A DNA stretch of 64,000 nucleotides, from positions 114,284 to 178,283 of the forward strand of contig QANZ01018178.1 of the NCBI GenBank assembly GCA_003254925.1. Reading direction: 5' to 3'. The notes beneath the pieces are model-generated. The model was not told the DNA's origin and made no database searches. It worked only from the letters and a program-made list of their open reading frames with translations. Source of the stretch: Chamaecrista fasciculata. Its lineage: Eukaryota > Streptophyta > Magnoliopsida > Fabales > Fabaceae. Each line of letters opens with the position of its first letter. Position 1 is the first letter of the stretch. The position numbers were made by a program, and so were the translations under genes. Below, one piece after another: positions 1 through 10,750 of this stretch.

Positions 1-124
1 GAAAATGATGAAAAAGAGGGAGAATTGAGAATAATAATTAATTCTTTATGTTTTGATCCTTTTTAGTAAAGGGAAAGGACTTAAACGCATAAGAGAAGAC
101 TTTTTGGGAGATTTTTGACATTTT

Positions 125-285
125 AACTAACATTTGCCGTTAAATACTAACAGAAAAAAACCTCAGGGTACCAAATCGCTAACGGAGCAAACCACGGGGT
201 ACCACAATGCAAAAATTTTTCTTTCAGGTACCAAAGGGGAATCGCCCCTAACCACAGGGTACCAAATTGCAATTTACCCAAAAAA
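125..285. repeat. Fragment of a TIR element with reiterated ggtacca modules
   Basis: The motif 'gggtacca' or 'ggtacca' recurs four times at roughly 25-45 bp spacing, ending in 'gcaatttaccc'. The same vocabulary ('tagtaccctgag', 'tttggtacc') is seen inside the palindrome near 54 kb, so this looks like one end of a related non-autonomous DNA transposon. The other end was not found and no gene is visible here. Confidence 0.45.
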
Positions 286-321
286 AAAGAGAAAATTTTG
301 CAAGAATTCAGTTAAATTTTG

Positions 322-1554
322 ATCAAAATGAATATTATAATAAAAAACATTAATAGATAAATAATAAAACAAGATACCCTCTCAGTCTTTCTTTTGTTTT
401 TTTTTGGGAAAGAATAAAAAAAATTCAAAACCAGATCTAAACTTGCAAACGATAAGGGGAGACTAATTAGTAATTACGTTAAACATCACACAAATAATTT
501 AGACCTACGCCACTAAAGAGGAGATAGAAATTTTCACTCTCATAGAAGAGAAAATAAAAGTCTAGCCCTAAACAACACAAGGGAAAAATAATACAATAAA
601 ATATCATCCAAACCATACTAAAAGGGAAAGAACTAATTAGCAAAATCACACAAGGACACAAACCAACACCAAATTCAAATCACCACTTGTTTGTATTCCG
701 ATTTCTCTTATGTTTCATTGATCTTTAAGGATTGTGCCAGATCTTGTAATCCTCTATGAGAATTAGTTCTTCTCCATCATCTCGCTCTTGAGAAAAAAAC
801 TTTGGGTTGTAGATCTAGAATATTCAAAGAGGCTTTAATAACAAAACTCTCACACTACTTGAGAGAGAAACTCCTTTATAAACACGCAAGGGGTGGGGGA
901 CTTCTACAAAGAGGAGAAAACAAAAGAAATAAAGAAAGGACGAGGTGGGGTTGCGGACGGCAATCCCTCCAAGCAACGCTTCTTGTTGTGAAAAACCCTA
1001 GTTTTTAATTAGATCCCATACCCTCTCAGTCTCAAACAATGAGAAAAACTTATATAAACTTTTTATATATTTGTTATATAGTTCTGTTAGTTTTTTAAAA
1101 GGGATTCGGGAAATTAAAATTTGTGAAAGGAAGTTTCAAAGTTTGAAAATAAGATGCATAATATTATTCATGACTCTATAGAATTGGTTTATATAAGATT
1201 GAAAATAACAAACTCCTTAATTTTTTAGGTCACACAATTTTAAAATAAAATCGGAAGATAACAAGAATCTTAAATCCTAATTATAAAAATAAAAATAAAT
1301 AACCTAACAACAAATATTTTGAAAGATATCTTATTCAAATTTTAAAAGATAAAATATTGGAACTAAAATGCCATATCTCAAAACTCCTCATTGGAATTTT
1401 GGTAAGAGACTTCAATCTTTATTTCAAGATTTTCAAATCTTTAATTTGGCAAGGCCTTCATCATTAAATCGAAAAGTTGATCCTTAGACTGACAATGAAC
1501 AAATATCACTTCTTTGGATGGTTGAACTTTTGAAATAAAATAAAATCCCAATAG
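322..1554. other. AT-rich spacer, no supported gene
   Basis: Only short overlapping open frames without family resemblance are present. The stretch at about 640-1010 is less AT-rich and contains GA-rich transcribed-looking sequence, possibly old LTR or leader sequence, but no diagnostic motif was found. Confidence 0.4.
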
Positions 1555-3640
1555 TTAAATTTTGTTCCTTATAATCCTCAATCTCCTCTTGCGATGCTTT
1601 TCGCCAAACTGATATATCACTTGCTTTAGAAGCATTTTCAGATTCTGAGATGACAAGACTACAATTTTATTGTACATCTTGCAAAGGTCTTGTTTCTTCA
1701 AAAGAACCATTAAAATTGTTTCACCATCAATTGTTGCTTTTAGCACATTCTCATCATTGGCTTCAACTTCATTCCATTCCACAACAAATCTCTTATTCTT
1801 CATTAGTATGCTCATTAATCCAACACCATTAGCATTAGAGATGGAATAATTATTTCCTTTAAATTCAAGAGCATATTCATTTTATAATAACTGACAAATA
1901 CTTAACAAATTTTGATTTAAATCAAGTACAAACAAAACATCGGTAATAAGTTTAATACCTACTAAAGTCTTTATTTCAACAGTGCCTTTGTCTTACACAT
2001 CTAGGGACTCTCTATTCCCTATTTGCATTTTGGAGTTGAAACTTTTGTCATGATCTTTGAAAATTGCATCATTGTATGACATATGATTAGTGTATCCACT
2101 ATCAATAAGCCAATTGTTGTTGGAGTTAACATTTTGAAAACAAAAGGTAGGGGTGAGCACGGGTTGGGTTGGGGCGGGTTGAGGGGAAATTCCAGCCCAA
2201 CCCGCACATCAATCTGCGGGTTGGGTTGGGTTTTATGATTTTTAAAACTCAACCCGAACCAACCCAACCCGCAGAGTTGCGGGTTGGGTTGGGTTGAACC
2301 CGCGGGTTGAGTTTGTAATTTTTTTTTTATAATTTTCATTAAAAAAATATTATTATAAATTTGTGGGTAGTGAATAAAAAAACTTACACATAAAAAATGT
2401 TAAAAAACATAGATTTTATATATATAAATATAAATCAATTAAAATATATTCTATAAAATATGTAAATGTAATACATATATGTAATTATGTAAATTTTAAA
2501 ATCAAAATATCTTATTTATAAAGAACTAATAGTATAAATACATAAGAAAACATACAAAATTTATATAAAAATATATAAATATTTATAAAAAATAAATTAA
2601 AAAATAAAAAAAATTATATGCGGGCTCGCGGGTTGGGTTGGGTTGAAAAACTCCAAACCCGCAACCCAACCCGCAAGTGTGCGGGTTGAGAATTTTGAAC
2701 CCAAACCAACCCGCGAACCCGAACCAACCCAACCCATAGCTGCGGGTTGGGTTGGTTTCTGCGGGTTCGCGGGTTGGCGGGTTGGTTTGCTCACCCCTAA
2801 CAAAAGGCAACAAATAATTCTTCTAGTTCAATTTCAAACTCAACGACTTGAGCATGTTGATTTTGATTCTTGGACTTACACACCTTTGAAATATGGCCTG
2901 TTTGCTTAAAATTTCCACATATAGCATCTGGTCTCTACCAACAATATTTATCCCTTTTTGCAATGTTGACAAAGATGACATTTTTTTTGCCTTCTTTATT
3001 CTTGAATTCTTTGCCACTGGTTCGTGCCAAAAAGGACACCTTCAACTGTTGTGCCTTGTCTGAATGTCCTTCGTTGCTCTTGTGCTTGAAGAGGACTCAT
3101 TAGCTTACCTAATAAGATTTCATTTAAGTCTTTGGACTCTTCAAGAGAAGAGATTTTGGATTCACATCTCTTAGGAAGAGTTACGAGAACTTTCTCAACA
3201 ATTATTTTTTTAGGAAAATCTTCACCGAAGAATCTAATATTATTAACAATAAGAGAAATTCAGTCTGCATACTCACTAATTGTTTTGTTCTCCTTCATAT
3301 TCAAATATTCGAATTCTGTTTTTAGATTTAAAACTCGCATATGACGCGTTCAATTATTGTCTTGATATTCTTCTTTCAATCTATCTCAAGCCTCTTTTGT
3401 TGTACTGCATGCCATAATTCTGTAGAACACAGAATCTGCAACTGAATTTTGAATGAGTGGCTTGGCTTTGGATCTCTTTGCCTTCTCTTCATTGTAGGAT
3501 TTGATTTGGGCCAAGGTAGGATTTTCTTGAAGATGAGGTATTGGAATATCTTCACTGACGATTTTCCAAAGTTTGTAGGTATTGGAATATCTTCACAATT
3601 GGTCGGTGAAGATGAAAGTTTTTTGGAAGCTTACAAATTT
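1555..3640 (-). mobile_element. Ty1-copia fragment (gag, protease start), minus strand, degenerate
   Basis: The minus strand reads as copia gag followed by the protease start, in broken frames. Recognisable are a gag stretch like 'KSYNEEKAKRSKAK' near 3510-3450 and the protease core 'WLIDSGYTNHM' near 2110-2080, in which the catalytic Asp is kept. It is interrupted at 2148-2799 by a hAT-type MITE. It corresponds to the plus-strand copy at 3645-4640, so the two fragments form an inverted pair meeting near 3640. No LTRs are visible. It is non-functional because of many stops and the missing integrase, reverse transcriptase and RNase H. Confidence 0.75.
2148..2799. mobile_element. hAT-type MITE with GGGTT-rich ends, inserted in the copia fragment
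   Basis: The terminal inverted repeats are TAGGGGTGAGCA (2148-2159) and its complement (2788-2799). The flanking 8-bp TSD ACAAAAGG occurs at 2140-2147 and 2800-2807. An 8-bp TSD and a TAGGG start are typical of hAT elements. Both subterminal regions are dense in GGGTT/AACCC motifs, and the middle is AT-rich with no transposase. The empty site is preserved in the sister copia copy near 4347-4372, where gag-pol sequence runs through uninterrupted. Confidence 0.85.
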
Positions 3641-3644
3641 TAGG

Positions 3645-4640
3645 AAATCATGACTGAAGATATACCATTACCTCCTCTTCGAGAAAATCCTACCTTGGAC
3701 CAAATGAAATCCTACAATGATGAAAAGACAAGAAGATCCAAAGCCAAGTCATTCATTCAAAATCCAGTTGCAAATTGAAATAAGAATATCATGACAATGA
3801 TCGATCGCGTCAGATGCGAGTTTTAAATATGTAAATAGAACTCAAATCTTTGAATAAGGAGGAGAACGAAACAATTAGTGAGTATACTGACCGAATTTCT
3901 CTTATTGTTAATAATATAAGATTGCTCGGTGAAGATTTTCCTAAAAAAAGAATTGTTGAGAAAGTTCTTGTAACTCTTCCTGAGATATTTGAATCCAAAA
4001 TCTTCTATATTGAAGAGTCCAAGAACTTAAATGAAATCTCATTAGGTGAGCTATTGAGTGCTCTTCAAGCGCAAGAACAACAAAAGGTATTTAGACAAGG
4101 CACAATATTTAAAGGTGCCCTTTTCGCACGAACCAATGACAAAGAATTCAAGAATAAAAAAGACAAAAAAATATACCCACCTTGTCAACATTGCAAAAAA
4201 CCTACACATATGGAGAAATATTGTTAATGGAGACAAGATGCCATATGTGGAAATTGTAAGCAAATAGGCGATATTGTAAAGGAGTGCAAGTCCAAGAATC
4301 AATATCAACATGCTAAGTCGTTGAGTCTAGAATTCAACTAGAAAAATTATTTGTTGCCTCTTGTTTTCAAAATGTTAACTCTAACAAAAGTTGGCTTATT
4401 AATAGTGGATGCACTAATCATATGTCATATAATGATGCAATTTTCAAAGATCTTGCCAAAAGTTTCAACTCCAAAGTGCAAATAAGAAACGGAGAGTCCT
4501 TAAATGTGAAATGCAAAAACACTGTTAAAATAAAGACTTTAGCATGTATATTAAACTTATTACCAATGTTTTGTTTGTATCTGATTTAAGTCAAAATTTG
4601 TTAAAAAAGATTTGAAAATCTTGAAACAAAGATTGAAGTC
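3645..4640 (+). mobile_element. Ty1-copia fragment (gag, zinc knuckle, protease start)
   Basis: An open stretch at 3850-4227 encodes copia gag (UBN2-like) ending in a zinc knuckle, CQHCKKPTHMEKYC (C-x2-C-x4-H-x4-C), followed at once by a stop. Further downstream (4385-4450) the frame reads 'WLINSGCTNHMSYNDA', the retroviral-type aspartic protease start, but the catalytic Asp of the usual D-S/T-G triad is Asn. Similarity fades after about 4600. There is no integrase, RT or LTR. This is a dead 5' internal fragment and the inverted partner of the 1555-3640 copy. Confidence 0.8.
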
Positions 4641-5068
4641 TGTCACCAAAATATCAAGGAGGACCAAAATACGAGGAGTGCTGAGATATGACATTTTAGC
4701 TCTTGAAACATACTTGTCCTTATAGTGTTGTGAAACTTGTACAGTAAGTCCTGTCCATTGCCTCATATAAACAAGTTTCAAGTTCTCAATACGTACGCAC
4801 TATGAATTTCTGGTCAAGTCACTAACCCCTTATATTAATGACAACAGAATGATGCATGAACACTCCATGCTCTAACTTTTTGTTTTAAAAAAAAATCTGA
4901 GGTCATGCTCTAACTTAACCATTTTTTATCTTTATCAGTCAAGAGCTTGTAAGTTGTAACATGTATTGTGTTTCATCATCATCACCCTTCAATAAAAATG
5001 CAGACAAAATATGTTGAAAACCCTGCTTAACTTCCATTTTTTATCTAACAAAAAACAGAATTGATATG
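4641..5068. other. Spacer, no supported feature
   Basis: AT-rich sequence with no gene-like frame, RNA gene or clear repeat recognised. Confidence 0.4.
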
Positions 5069-5077
5069 TAATGGATA

Positions 5078-5574
5078 GGTCAAATAGTTATTTTGGTCCT
5101 CAAACTATAGGGTCAATATCATTTTGATCATAAAATTATTTTTTTATTCTGTTTTAGTCTCGAACTTTCACATTTGTTTCACCGTTCATCCAAAATGTGG
5201 TTTTGTCTACTTTCCACCGTTATTTATAACTTGAACAGTTGAGATTGACAATTCCTCTCTCATTTATATCATAATAAGTGATTTGGCAAAGAGGAAAAAA
5301 ATTGTCCATCTTTGAAAGAAAAATCAAACATAAATGTATCTTCAATTTGTGATTAAGAAGGAAGTTTTTTTCTTTTTCTGTTTGCCAACTCAATTATTAT
5401 GACACATATAAGAGAAAAATAATTCATCTTAACTATCCAAATTATAAATGATGACAAAAACCAGAAGAAATCACATATTGGACTAGCAGTGGAACACCTA
5501 TGAAAGTTTGTGGACCAAAACAGAACAAAATGAGACTGAACTCATAATTTGAGGACCAAAATAACAATTTGACC
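5078..5574. mobile_element. Mutator-type MITE with ggtcctcaaa modules
   Basis: The ends are GGTCAAATAGTTATTTTGG on the left and the complement of GGTCAAATTGTTATTTTGG on the right. The 9-bp TSD TAATGGATA is exact at 5069-5077 and 5575-5583. The 9-bp duplication points to the Mutator superfamily (inference). It has no coding capacity and belongs to the same broad class as the elements at 8.8, 9.5, 12.0, 49.1 and 53.0 kb. Confidence 0.85.
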
Positions 5575-5583
5575 TAATGGATA

Positions 5584-6250
5584 CTCATATTCTGAGGTCA
5601 GGGACATGATGGGTAAGAACTGAACCCTCATTCCAGATTCCAAAGGTTGAAACAGATGGGGAAATCACTCTCATATGCAGTGAACACGTGAGAAGTCATG
5701 AACAATCATAGAATACTAGTTGAAGTGCAAGATGCATATATGATAAGCTGACCTTTTAGTCCACTAAAATTAGGAAGAAGCCATTGACAACTTTACATCA
5801 AACCTAGTCCTTCATGCAGAAAATGCTGCAAAGAAGACAAAACTGCAACAAGCCCAGAACAAAGTACAGTACTATAGTGAAATAGGGAGAAAAAAGAAAA
5901 AAGAAACTGAAGAAAAGCTTGTAGATATGCACCAATGATTACAATTACTTGTGCCGGTATGCCACGGCCGCATTTTATGCAACTCATAGGATTTGATCAG
6001 AGAGAACTAAATCTGTAGAAATGTCATATATATCCTCACTGAATCCCAACCTTCTACGTACTAGAAGAAAAACAACTCAAACTATTCAATTTTCATTCTT
6101 GCAAGCACAGAATGTTCAGTGGATCACCAAGTTTAAGGAACTAAGGATTAAGAATCACAATTACACAACTGCTTATGTAAATTATACTTGAAAAAGAAAA
6201 ATTCTAACCATTACTGCAAACTAACGAGCACAAATTCAAAAACTCGGATT
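5584..6250. other. SEC13 3' flank / 3' UTR region
   Basis: Non-coding sequence downstream of the minus-strand SEC13 stop codon. The SEC13 3' UTR must lie in its right-hand part. No other gene was recognised. Confidence 0.45.
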
Positions 6251-7156
6251 CTAGGGCTCCACTGTTGTCACCTGTTGCCACTCCCCATCTACCGCTTCCT
6301 TCCATAATGTCACATTGTTATCCCCATCAGCTACAGCCAATATGTTTCCAGTCAATGACCACGAAACCCTCCAAACCGGGGTCTTAAAATCGTACAAAAC
6401 CTTGCCTTCCCACTGATCACCCTCCTTTGCCACGGTCCATATAATGACTTTACCATCTTGTGATGCACTAGCAATGGTAGACTTGGGAAGTCCCAAATTG
6501 GGTGCCCAAGCAACATCTCGAACCCAATCTGTATGCATCTGAAGCGCTGGGAAGCAGTCCATCTTCCAAGATCCATTATAGAGTTTCCACACCTTCACGG
6601 TGTTATCACATCCTCCTGAGCACAGCTTATGTACAGGGTCAAGCAATCCGGCACCAACAAGTGCACCCGGTGCTGTTGAGGGTGCCCAAGAAACAGAAGT
6701 AACACCAACTGGGTGAGCTTGGTCAATTCTCGAAGTGTCCCAACCACCATCTGCTCTAGCAGTGAAAACCGAGATGTTACCATCGGATGAACCACAAGCC
6801 AAGCAAAGACCCAACTCATGAGGAGCCCAAGCAACCGAATTAACAGATGACTTGTGGTCATCAAAGATATGAGCCTGAGTCCATTCATTTTGGTTGCCTT
6901 CCTTCCATATAATAACTCGCCCATCGTACGAAGACGATGCCAGTAGAGATCCGAATTTCGGGTGAGCCCAAACTACCTGCCACACAGGTCCTTGATGACC
7001 AGTCAGGGTTGCTAGATGTTGAGATGATGTGTTACTAACCCCAATTATCTTAATAGTGTGATCAGATGATGCTGTAGCTAGCCGTTTACCATAGTAATCC
7101 ATTGCCACATCGTGAACTGTATCTTGATGACCCGTTTCAACTTTCTGAGGAGGCAT
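6251..7156 (-). CDS. SEC13: SEC13 homologue, COPII coat and nuclear pore WD40 protein
   Basis: The product is a 301-residue protein starting MPPQKVETGHQDTVHDVA and ending VTTVEP, the usual length of plant SEC13. Six WD40 blades are visible: about residues 9-40, 50-90 (GHQGPVWQVVWAHPKFG), 100-140 (SVNSVAWAPHELG), 150-205 (VGVTSVSWAP...GGCDNTVKVW), 215-255 (HTDWVRDVAWAPNLGLP) and 265-295 (FKTPVWRVSWSLTGN). In the family, SEC13 pairs with SEC31 in the outer COPII cage for ER-to-Golgi transport and is also a subunit of the Nup107-160 pore subcomplex. The coding part is one uninterrupted exon, as in Arabidopsis. An upstream in-frame extension to 7246 is rejected because a splice acceptor (ctatcaacag) directly precedes the leader AAAAATG. 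The frame is intact throughout. Confidence 0.96.
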   Translation of the reverse strand: MPPQKVETGHQDTVHDVAMDYYGKRLATASSDHTIKIIGVSNTSSQHLATLTGHQGPVWQVVWAHPKFGSLLASSSYDGRVIIWKEGNQNEWTQAHIFDDHKSSVNSVAWAPHELGLCLACGSSDGNISVFTARADGGWDTSRIDQAHPVGVTSVSWAPSTAPGALVGAGLLDPVHKLCSGGCDNTVKVWKLYNGSWKMDCFPALQMHTDWVRDVAWAPNLGLPKSTIASASQDGKVIIWTVAKEGDQWEGKVLYDFKTPVWRVSWSLTGNILAVADGDNNVTLWKEAVDGEWQQVTTVEP

Positions 7157-7160
7157 TTTT

Positions 7161-7791
7161 CTGTTGATAGACACATAATTTGAACAATTAATCTCATGAA
7201 TACTACTAAAAAAAGCAAAAACTTCAAGCATAGTAAAACAGAACAAGAAAGAGTCAATATAATCAGATCGTATGATTGAAGTACCATAGACACAAGATTT
7301 TATCCAATAGAGATAGCAAAATCAGATAGCTTCTTTATATTGTGAATAATACCCCAGTACAAGTGCAAAAAAAAAAAATGGCTTACTATAAAGTAAGCTT
7401 TCAGGCTAGCGTTTAGATATAAACCCTCGTGCAAAATACTATGAGGCAAAAGAAAAATATATATATATCAAACTCCTCAGAAAAATCCCCTCGCCCAAGA
7501 GCAAAACGATTGACTAGATTGAAGGGGGTAATTTATTACATCATATTCAACAATTATCACATCAGCAATATTAGTCTGAAGTCCGATCGCTAGTAATTAA
7601 ATCGCAGAGAAAAATCGGGGGAAAAAAAAAAGCAAAAAGGAGCATCAGAAGCGGAAAACCCAAGAATGAAAGTTCAATCAAGGAGAGACATAGAGACAAA
7701 GAAACAGAGAATGAAAAAAGTGGGGGAAATGCGAAGAAGCGAAATCTGAAGATCTAGTAAGAGAAGATGAGAAGATCGAGGAGAAACAAGA

Positions 7792-7834
<43 letters not shown>

Positions 7835-7838
7835 GAAC
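7161..7838 (-). other. SEC13: 5' UTR intron of SEC13 and flanking leader exon
   Basis: Read on the minus strand, a donor ACTG|GTTCGT (exon end about 7839) and an acceptor CAACAG|AAAAATG (exon start 7160) define a roughly 678-nt intron in the leader. The upstream leader exon would run from about 8010 to 7839. The polypyrimidine (CT)n run lies just inside the donor. Leader introns are common in plant housekeeping genes. The boundaries are inferred from splice motifs only. Confidence 0.65.
7796..7833. repeat. (AG)n microsatellite in the SEC13 leader intron
   Basis: About 19 uninterrupted GA dinucleotides, seen directly. On the SEC13 sense strand this is a (CT)n tract immediately after the leader-intron donor. 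It is likely polymorphic in length. Confidence 0.95.
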
Positions 7839-8045
7839 CAGTTAAGAAAAAGAGAGTGGTCGGAGCAGCCGTAAACGGTGTCGGGTACAGTTGCGGAAGA
7901 GAGAGAGAGAGAGTCTAGAGAGAGAAAGAGAGATCTGTGAGTTGAGTGGATCGTGATTCGTGACTCGTGAGGTTGAAGAAAAGCTTGTGAAGAAGAAAAG
8001 AAAACCTTCGTAAAAGCCTAATCTTTTTTTTTTTGGGTTTCTTTC

Positions 8046-8093
8046 AGCCTTTGGGCTTTCTTTTCTTGTTATGGTTGGGCTTTGTTGGCCCAC
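8046..8093 (-). promoter_or_regulatory. SEC13 promoter with site-II (TGGGCY) motifs
   Basis: Three TGGGCY motifs lie within 45 bp: TGGGCT at 8052-8057 and 8076-8081, and GGCCCA at 8088-8093. They sit immediately upstream of the predicted SEC13 leader. Site-II clusters bound by TCP factors are typical of plant growth and housekeeping genes. No clear TATA box is seen. Confidence 0.6.
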
Positions 8094-8094
8094 T

Positions 8095-8610
8095 TATTAT
8101 AAAAACTTCAAATTGGTCCTATATGTATGAGATAGATTTTAAATTGATCATCCCTTATGTTTTAATTGTTTTAGACTTTTAGTTTAGATTGGTCCTAAAT
8201 CTACTTTTAAGATACAATTTGACTTCATTTGCTAACAATCTTAATTAGACAGAGAAATAATTCTTCACGAGTTAGTATATAGTTTCGAACTCATCGCATC
8301 CAAATTTAAAACGAGAGAAATATAACTAATTTTATTTGTTTGACCGTGAAACTAGTTATTGACTTTCGTAACTCGATTTGACATTATTTACTGAAGACCC
8401 TAAAGCACTCGTTAAAAGAAATCTGTAGCTCTGAATTCGTCATATTTGAACTTGAAACGAGAGAGATATGATCACATTTTCAATCTTTTTTGGACCAATT
8501 TGAGAAATTATGAAAATATATAGGATAAATTTGAAATAAATGAAACATAATGGACTAATTTGACATGTACCCCATACATAACAGACTAATTTGAGGTTTT
8601 GGCCAACCCA
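8095..8610. repeat. TIR-type repeat with 'gaaacgagagagatatgacc' modules
   Basis: The left side reads 'cttcaaattggtcctatatg' and the right side 'ggactaatttgaca...tttggcc', imperfect inverted ends. The interior phrase about 'aacttgaaacgagagagata' recurs near 33.4, 51.25, 59.4 and 60.7 kb. It is a non-coding dispersed repeat family. No exact TSD was found for this copy. Confidence 0.55.
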
Positions 8611-8844
8611 ATATATATAAACGAACTGGTTTAATGAAATGATAGGGTATATTTTAAAGATTGTGTTAGAAAAATTTAGCCATTTTAATTCTGTTTTTAT
8701 CATTGCATATTTAGAAAACAATATTTAAATTTGATTTTATAAACCTTTTGGAAAATAAAAAGGAAAAAAATGGTTTTGATGATAAAAATTAACTTACATA
8801 TTTTAAAAATTATTTTGACGATAAAAAACATATATATATATATA

Positions 8845-9274
8845 GGCAAAAATATTATTGGTGTTTCCAATTTATAGGTTAAGTATCAGTTGTATCTCTA
8901 AACTTTTTTTGTCGTCAATTATACTTTTAAAGTTTTACATTTGTCAATTGCACTTCAAAGCCAAATGTTGTCTAAATTGTTAATCGGAAATGGTGAGGTA
9001 GCTAGTGACCTTTTTTTTTTCTTCATTTTGGTGTCAAATGTACTTCTAAAGTTTTATATTTGTGTCAAGTGTACTCTAAAACTTTAACATATGGTGTCAA
9101 CTGTACCCCAAAATATGTTGATGCTAGCATTTCCCGTTAACAATTTAGATTACGTTAAGCCTTAAAGTACAACTGAGACAAATATGAAATTTTAATAATA
9201 TAATTGGCAAAAAAAAAATTAGGAGTATAATTGAGATTTACCTATAGTTTGGAGTTATCCGAGGTGTTTTTACC
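8845..9274. mobile_element. Mutator-type MITE flanked by TA-repeat duplication
   Basis: The ends are GGCAAAAATATTATTGGTG and the complement of GGTAAAAACACC. The flanks are TATATATA on both sides, so the TSD is compatible with 9 bp but cannot be separated from a microsatellite. The interior holds reiterated 'tgtacttctaaagtttta' phrases and no gene. Confidence 0.65.
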
Positions 9275-9546
9275 TATATATATATATATGAAACAAAGTT
9301 AATTTTAAAAATAAATATTAAATGAGTTATTATAATATTACAAAAATATTATTAATTAAAATAAATTCCATATTTTTCTTTATTTTCAGAGTACAAAATA
9401 AATTTGTCTTTGTTTTTGTTCTTCAAACTCTAAAAACAACATAATGTGTTTTTTATTTTTTTGAAATTTGTTCTTAGATTTTTTTGTTTTGTTTTAAAGA
9501 ATGGAAACAAATGGGCACATTACATTTTCAAGCCAGAAAAAATATA

Positions 9547-9898
9547 GGCAAAACTATCCCTTTGGTCCTCAAATTTTACACTAACTATTAATTTTGTTCT
9601 CAATGTTTTAGATTTTTGTCAATTTTATTTTTTACTCTTATTTTATTTAACCAAATATTACCAACAGAATCTATGTAACTTATGACATGTTATGTAAAAT
9701 TGTTAGAAAAACAAATTCAAATCCTAACCCAGATTGGAAAATAGAATACAATTTGTCGTTAATTTATTGAAAAAAGTTTGTCAAAGAATAAAATTGACAA
9801 AAATGTAAAACAATGGAGACAAAATTGACCTCAAGAAAATATTGGGGACAAAATTGATGGTCGCTATAAAGTTTGGGGACAAAAAATGTACTTTTACC
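9547..9898. mobile_element. Mutator-type MITE with 9-bp TSD
   Basis: The ends are GGCAAAACTATCCCTTTGGT and the complement of GGTAAAAGTACATTTTTTGT. The exact 9-bp TSD AAAAATATA lies at 9538-9546 and 9899-9907. The interior is non-coding. A diverged relative lies at 16095-16430. Confidence 0.8.
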
Positions 9899-10169
9899 AA
9901 AAATATATTATTAAGACCCCAAGTTTTATTTACTTTTTTTTAAAAAAATCAATTTGTTTATTTATCACCGGTCCAATTCTGATTGAACCATTGAACTTTG
10001 AACTAGTATCTCAGTCAATTCAATGTTCGGTCTGATTTTTAAAATCTTGATTAAGACTGAATAGTATGAGGGTCATATTTCTCGTATATAAGAATTTAGA
10101 CTCCGTTTTGCCCATATTATTAACCATCTGGCTCAAACAAGTTCAAATCTTCAAATGAGTAGATAAAGA

Positions 10170-10515
10170 TAACAAAAAACTTATTATTCAGTCCCTAAAT
10201 TTACACCGAGTCAACTGATGAGACCCTAAATGATCAAAATATACTACTCATTCCCTGAATTATTGCAGTTGTCAACAATTTGGTCTTTAGCTCAAATTTA
10301 GTGACCAAAAGTACAAATTTAGGAAATAAATAGTATAAATTTAGTATAAATTCAAAGACAAAAAAGTATAAAATTAATTCAAATTCAAGGATCAAATAGT
10401 ATTAATTTAGTACAAATTTAGGAATCTAAAAGTATAAAATTAGTTCAAAATCAAGGGTCAAATCGTCACTAGGGACCAAATAGTTGATAACTGAAATATT
10501 TCAGGAATCAAATAA
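10170..10515. repeat. TIR-type repeat with 'attcagtccctaaat' modules
   Basis: Alternating 'ggaccaaatag', 'tcaggaatcaaa' and 'agtccctaaatttacacc' phrases form an imperfect inverted structure. A close relative lies at 50160-50460. No TSD was confirmed and no coding sequence is present. Confidence 0.5.
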
Positions 10516-10544
10516 TGTATTTCGATTATTTATGGTTGGATTAT

Positions 10545-10750
10545 ACCTATGAGATTATTCTAATGAATTGTGCTTCGAAAGTAGATTTGGAACTAAAAGT
10601 GAAAAATCTTGGAAGTACAGTCTCATATGAGATTGTACTTCCAAGATTTTTCACTTTTAGTTCCTGATATATCACTATTTGGGCGTATTCCTCTTCGGCC
10701 TTCCAAACTTACTTTTGAAGCACAATTCATTGGAACAATATCATTGGTAT
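10545..10750. repeat. Foldback element with near-perfect zero-loop palindrome
   Basis: Arms at 10589-10626 and 10627-10664 are complementary over 38 bp with one mismatch and no spacer. The inverted similarity extends outward: 'gaattgtgcttc' near 10565 pairs with 'gaagcacaattc' near 10720, with a roughly 45-bp unpaired insertion in the right arm. The outer ends 'ttatacctatgagattatt' and 'aatatcattggtataat' are also inverted. This is probably a MITE that could transcribe into a long hairpin. Confidence 0.8.

Noticed and set aside
2148..2799. Interstitial telomere array
   Set aside because: The repeats are GGGTT-type, not the plant TTTAGGG, and the segment has TIRs and a TSD, so it is a transposon.
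2019..2909. Several Pro/Asn/Thr-rich open frames on both strands
   Set aside because: They are translations of the GGGTT/AACCC arrays of the hAT-type MITE and keep open in several frames because of repeat composition.
6352..6924. Antisense and alternative frames within SEC13
   Set aside because: Shadows of the WD40 coding frame.
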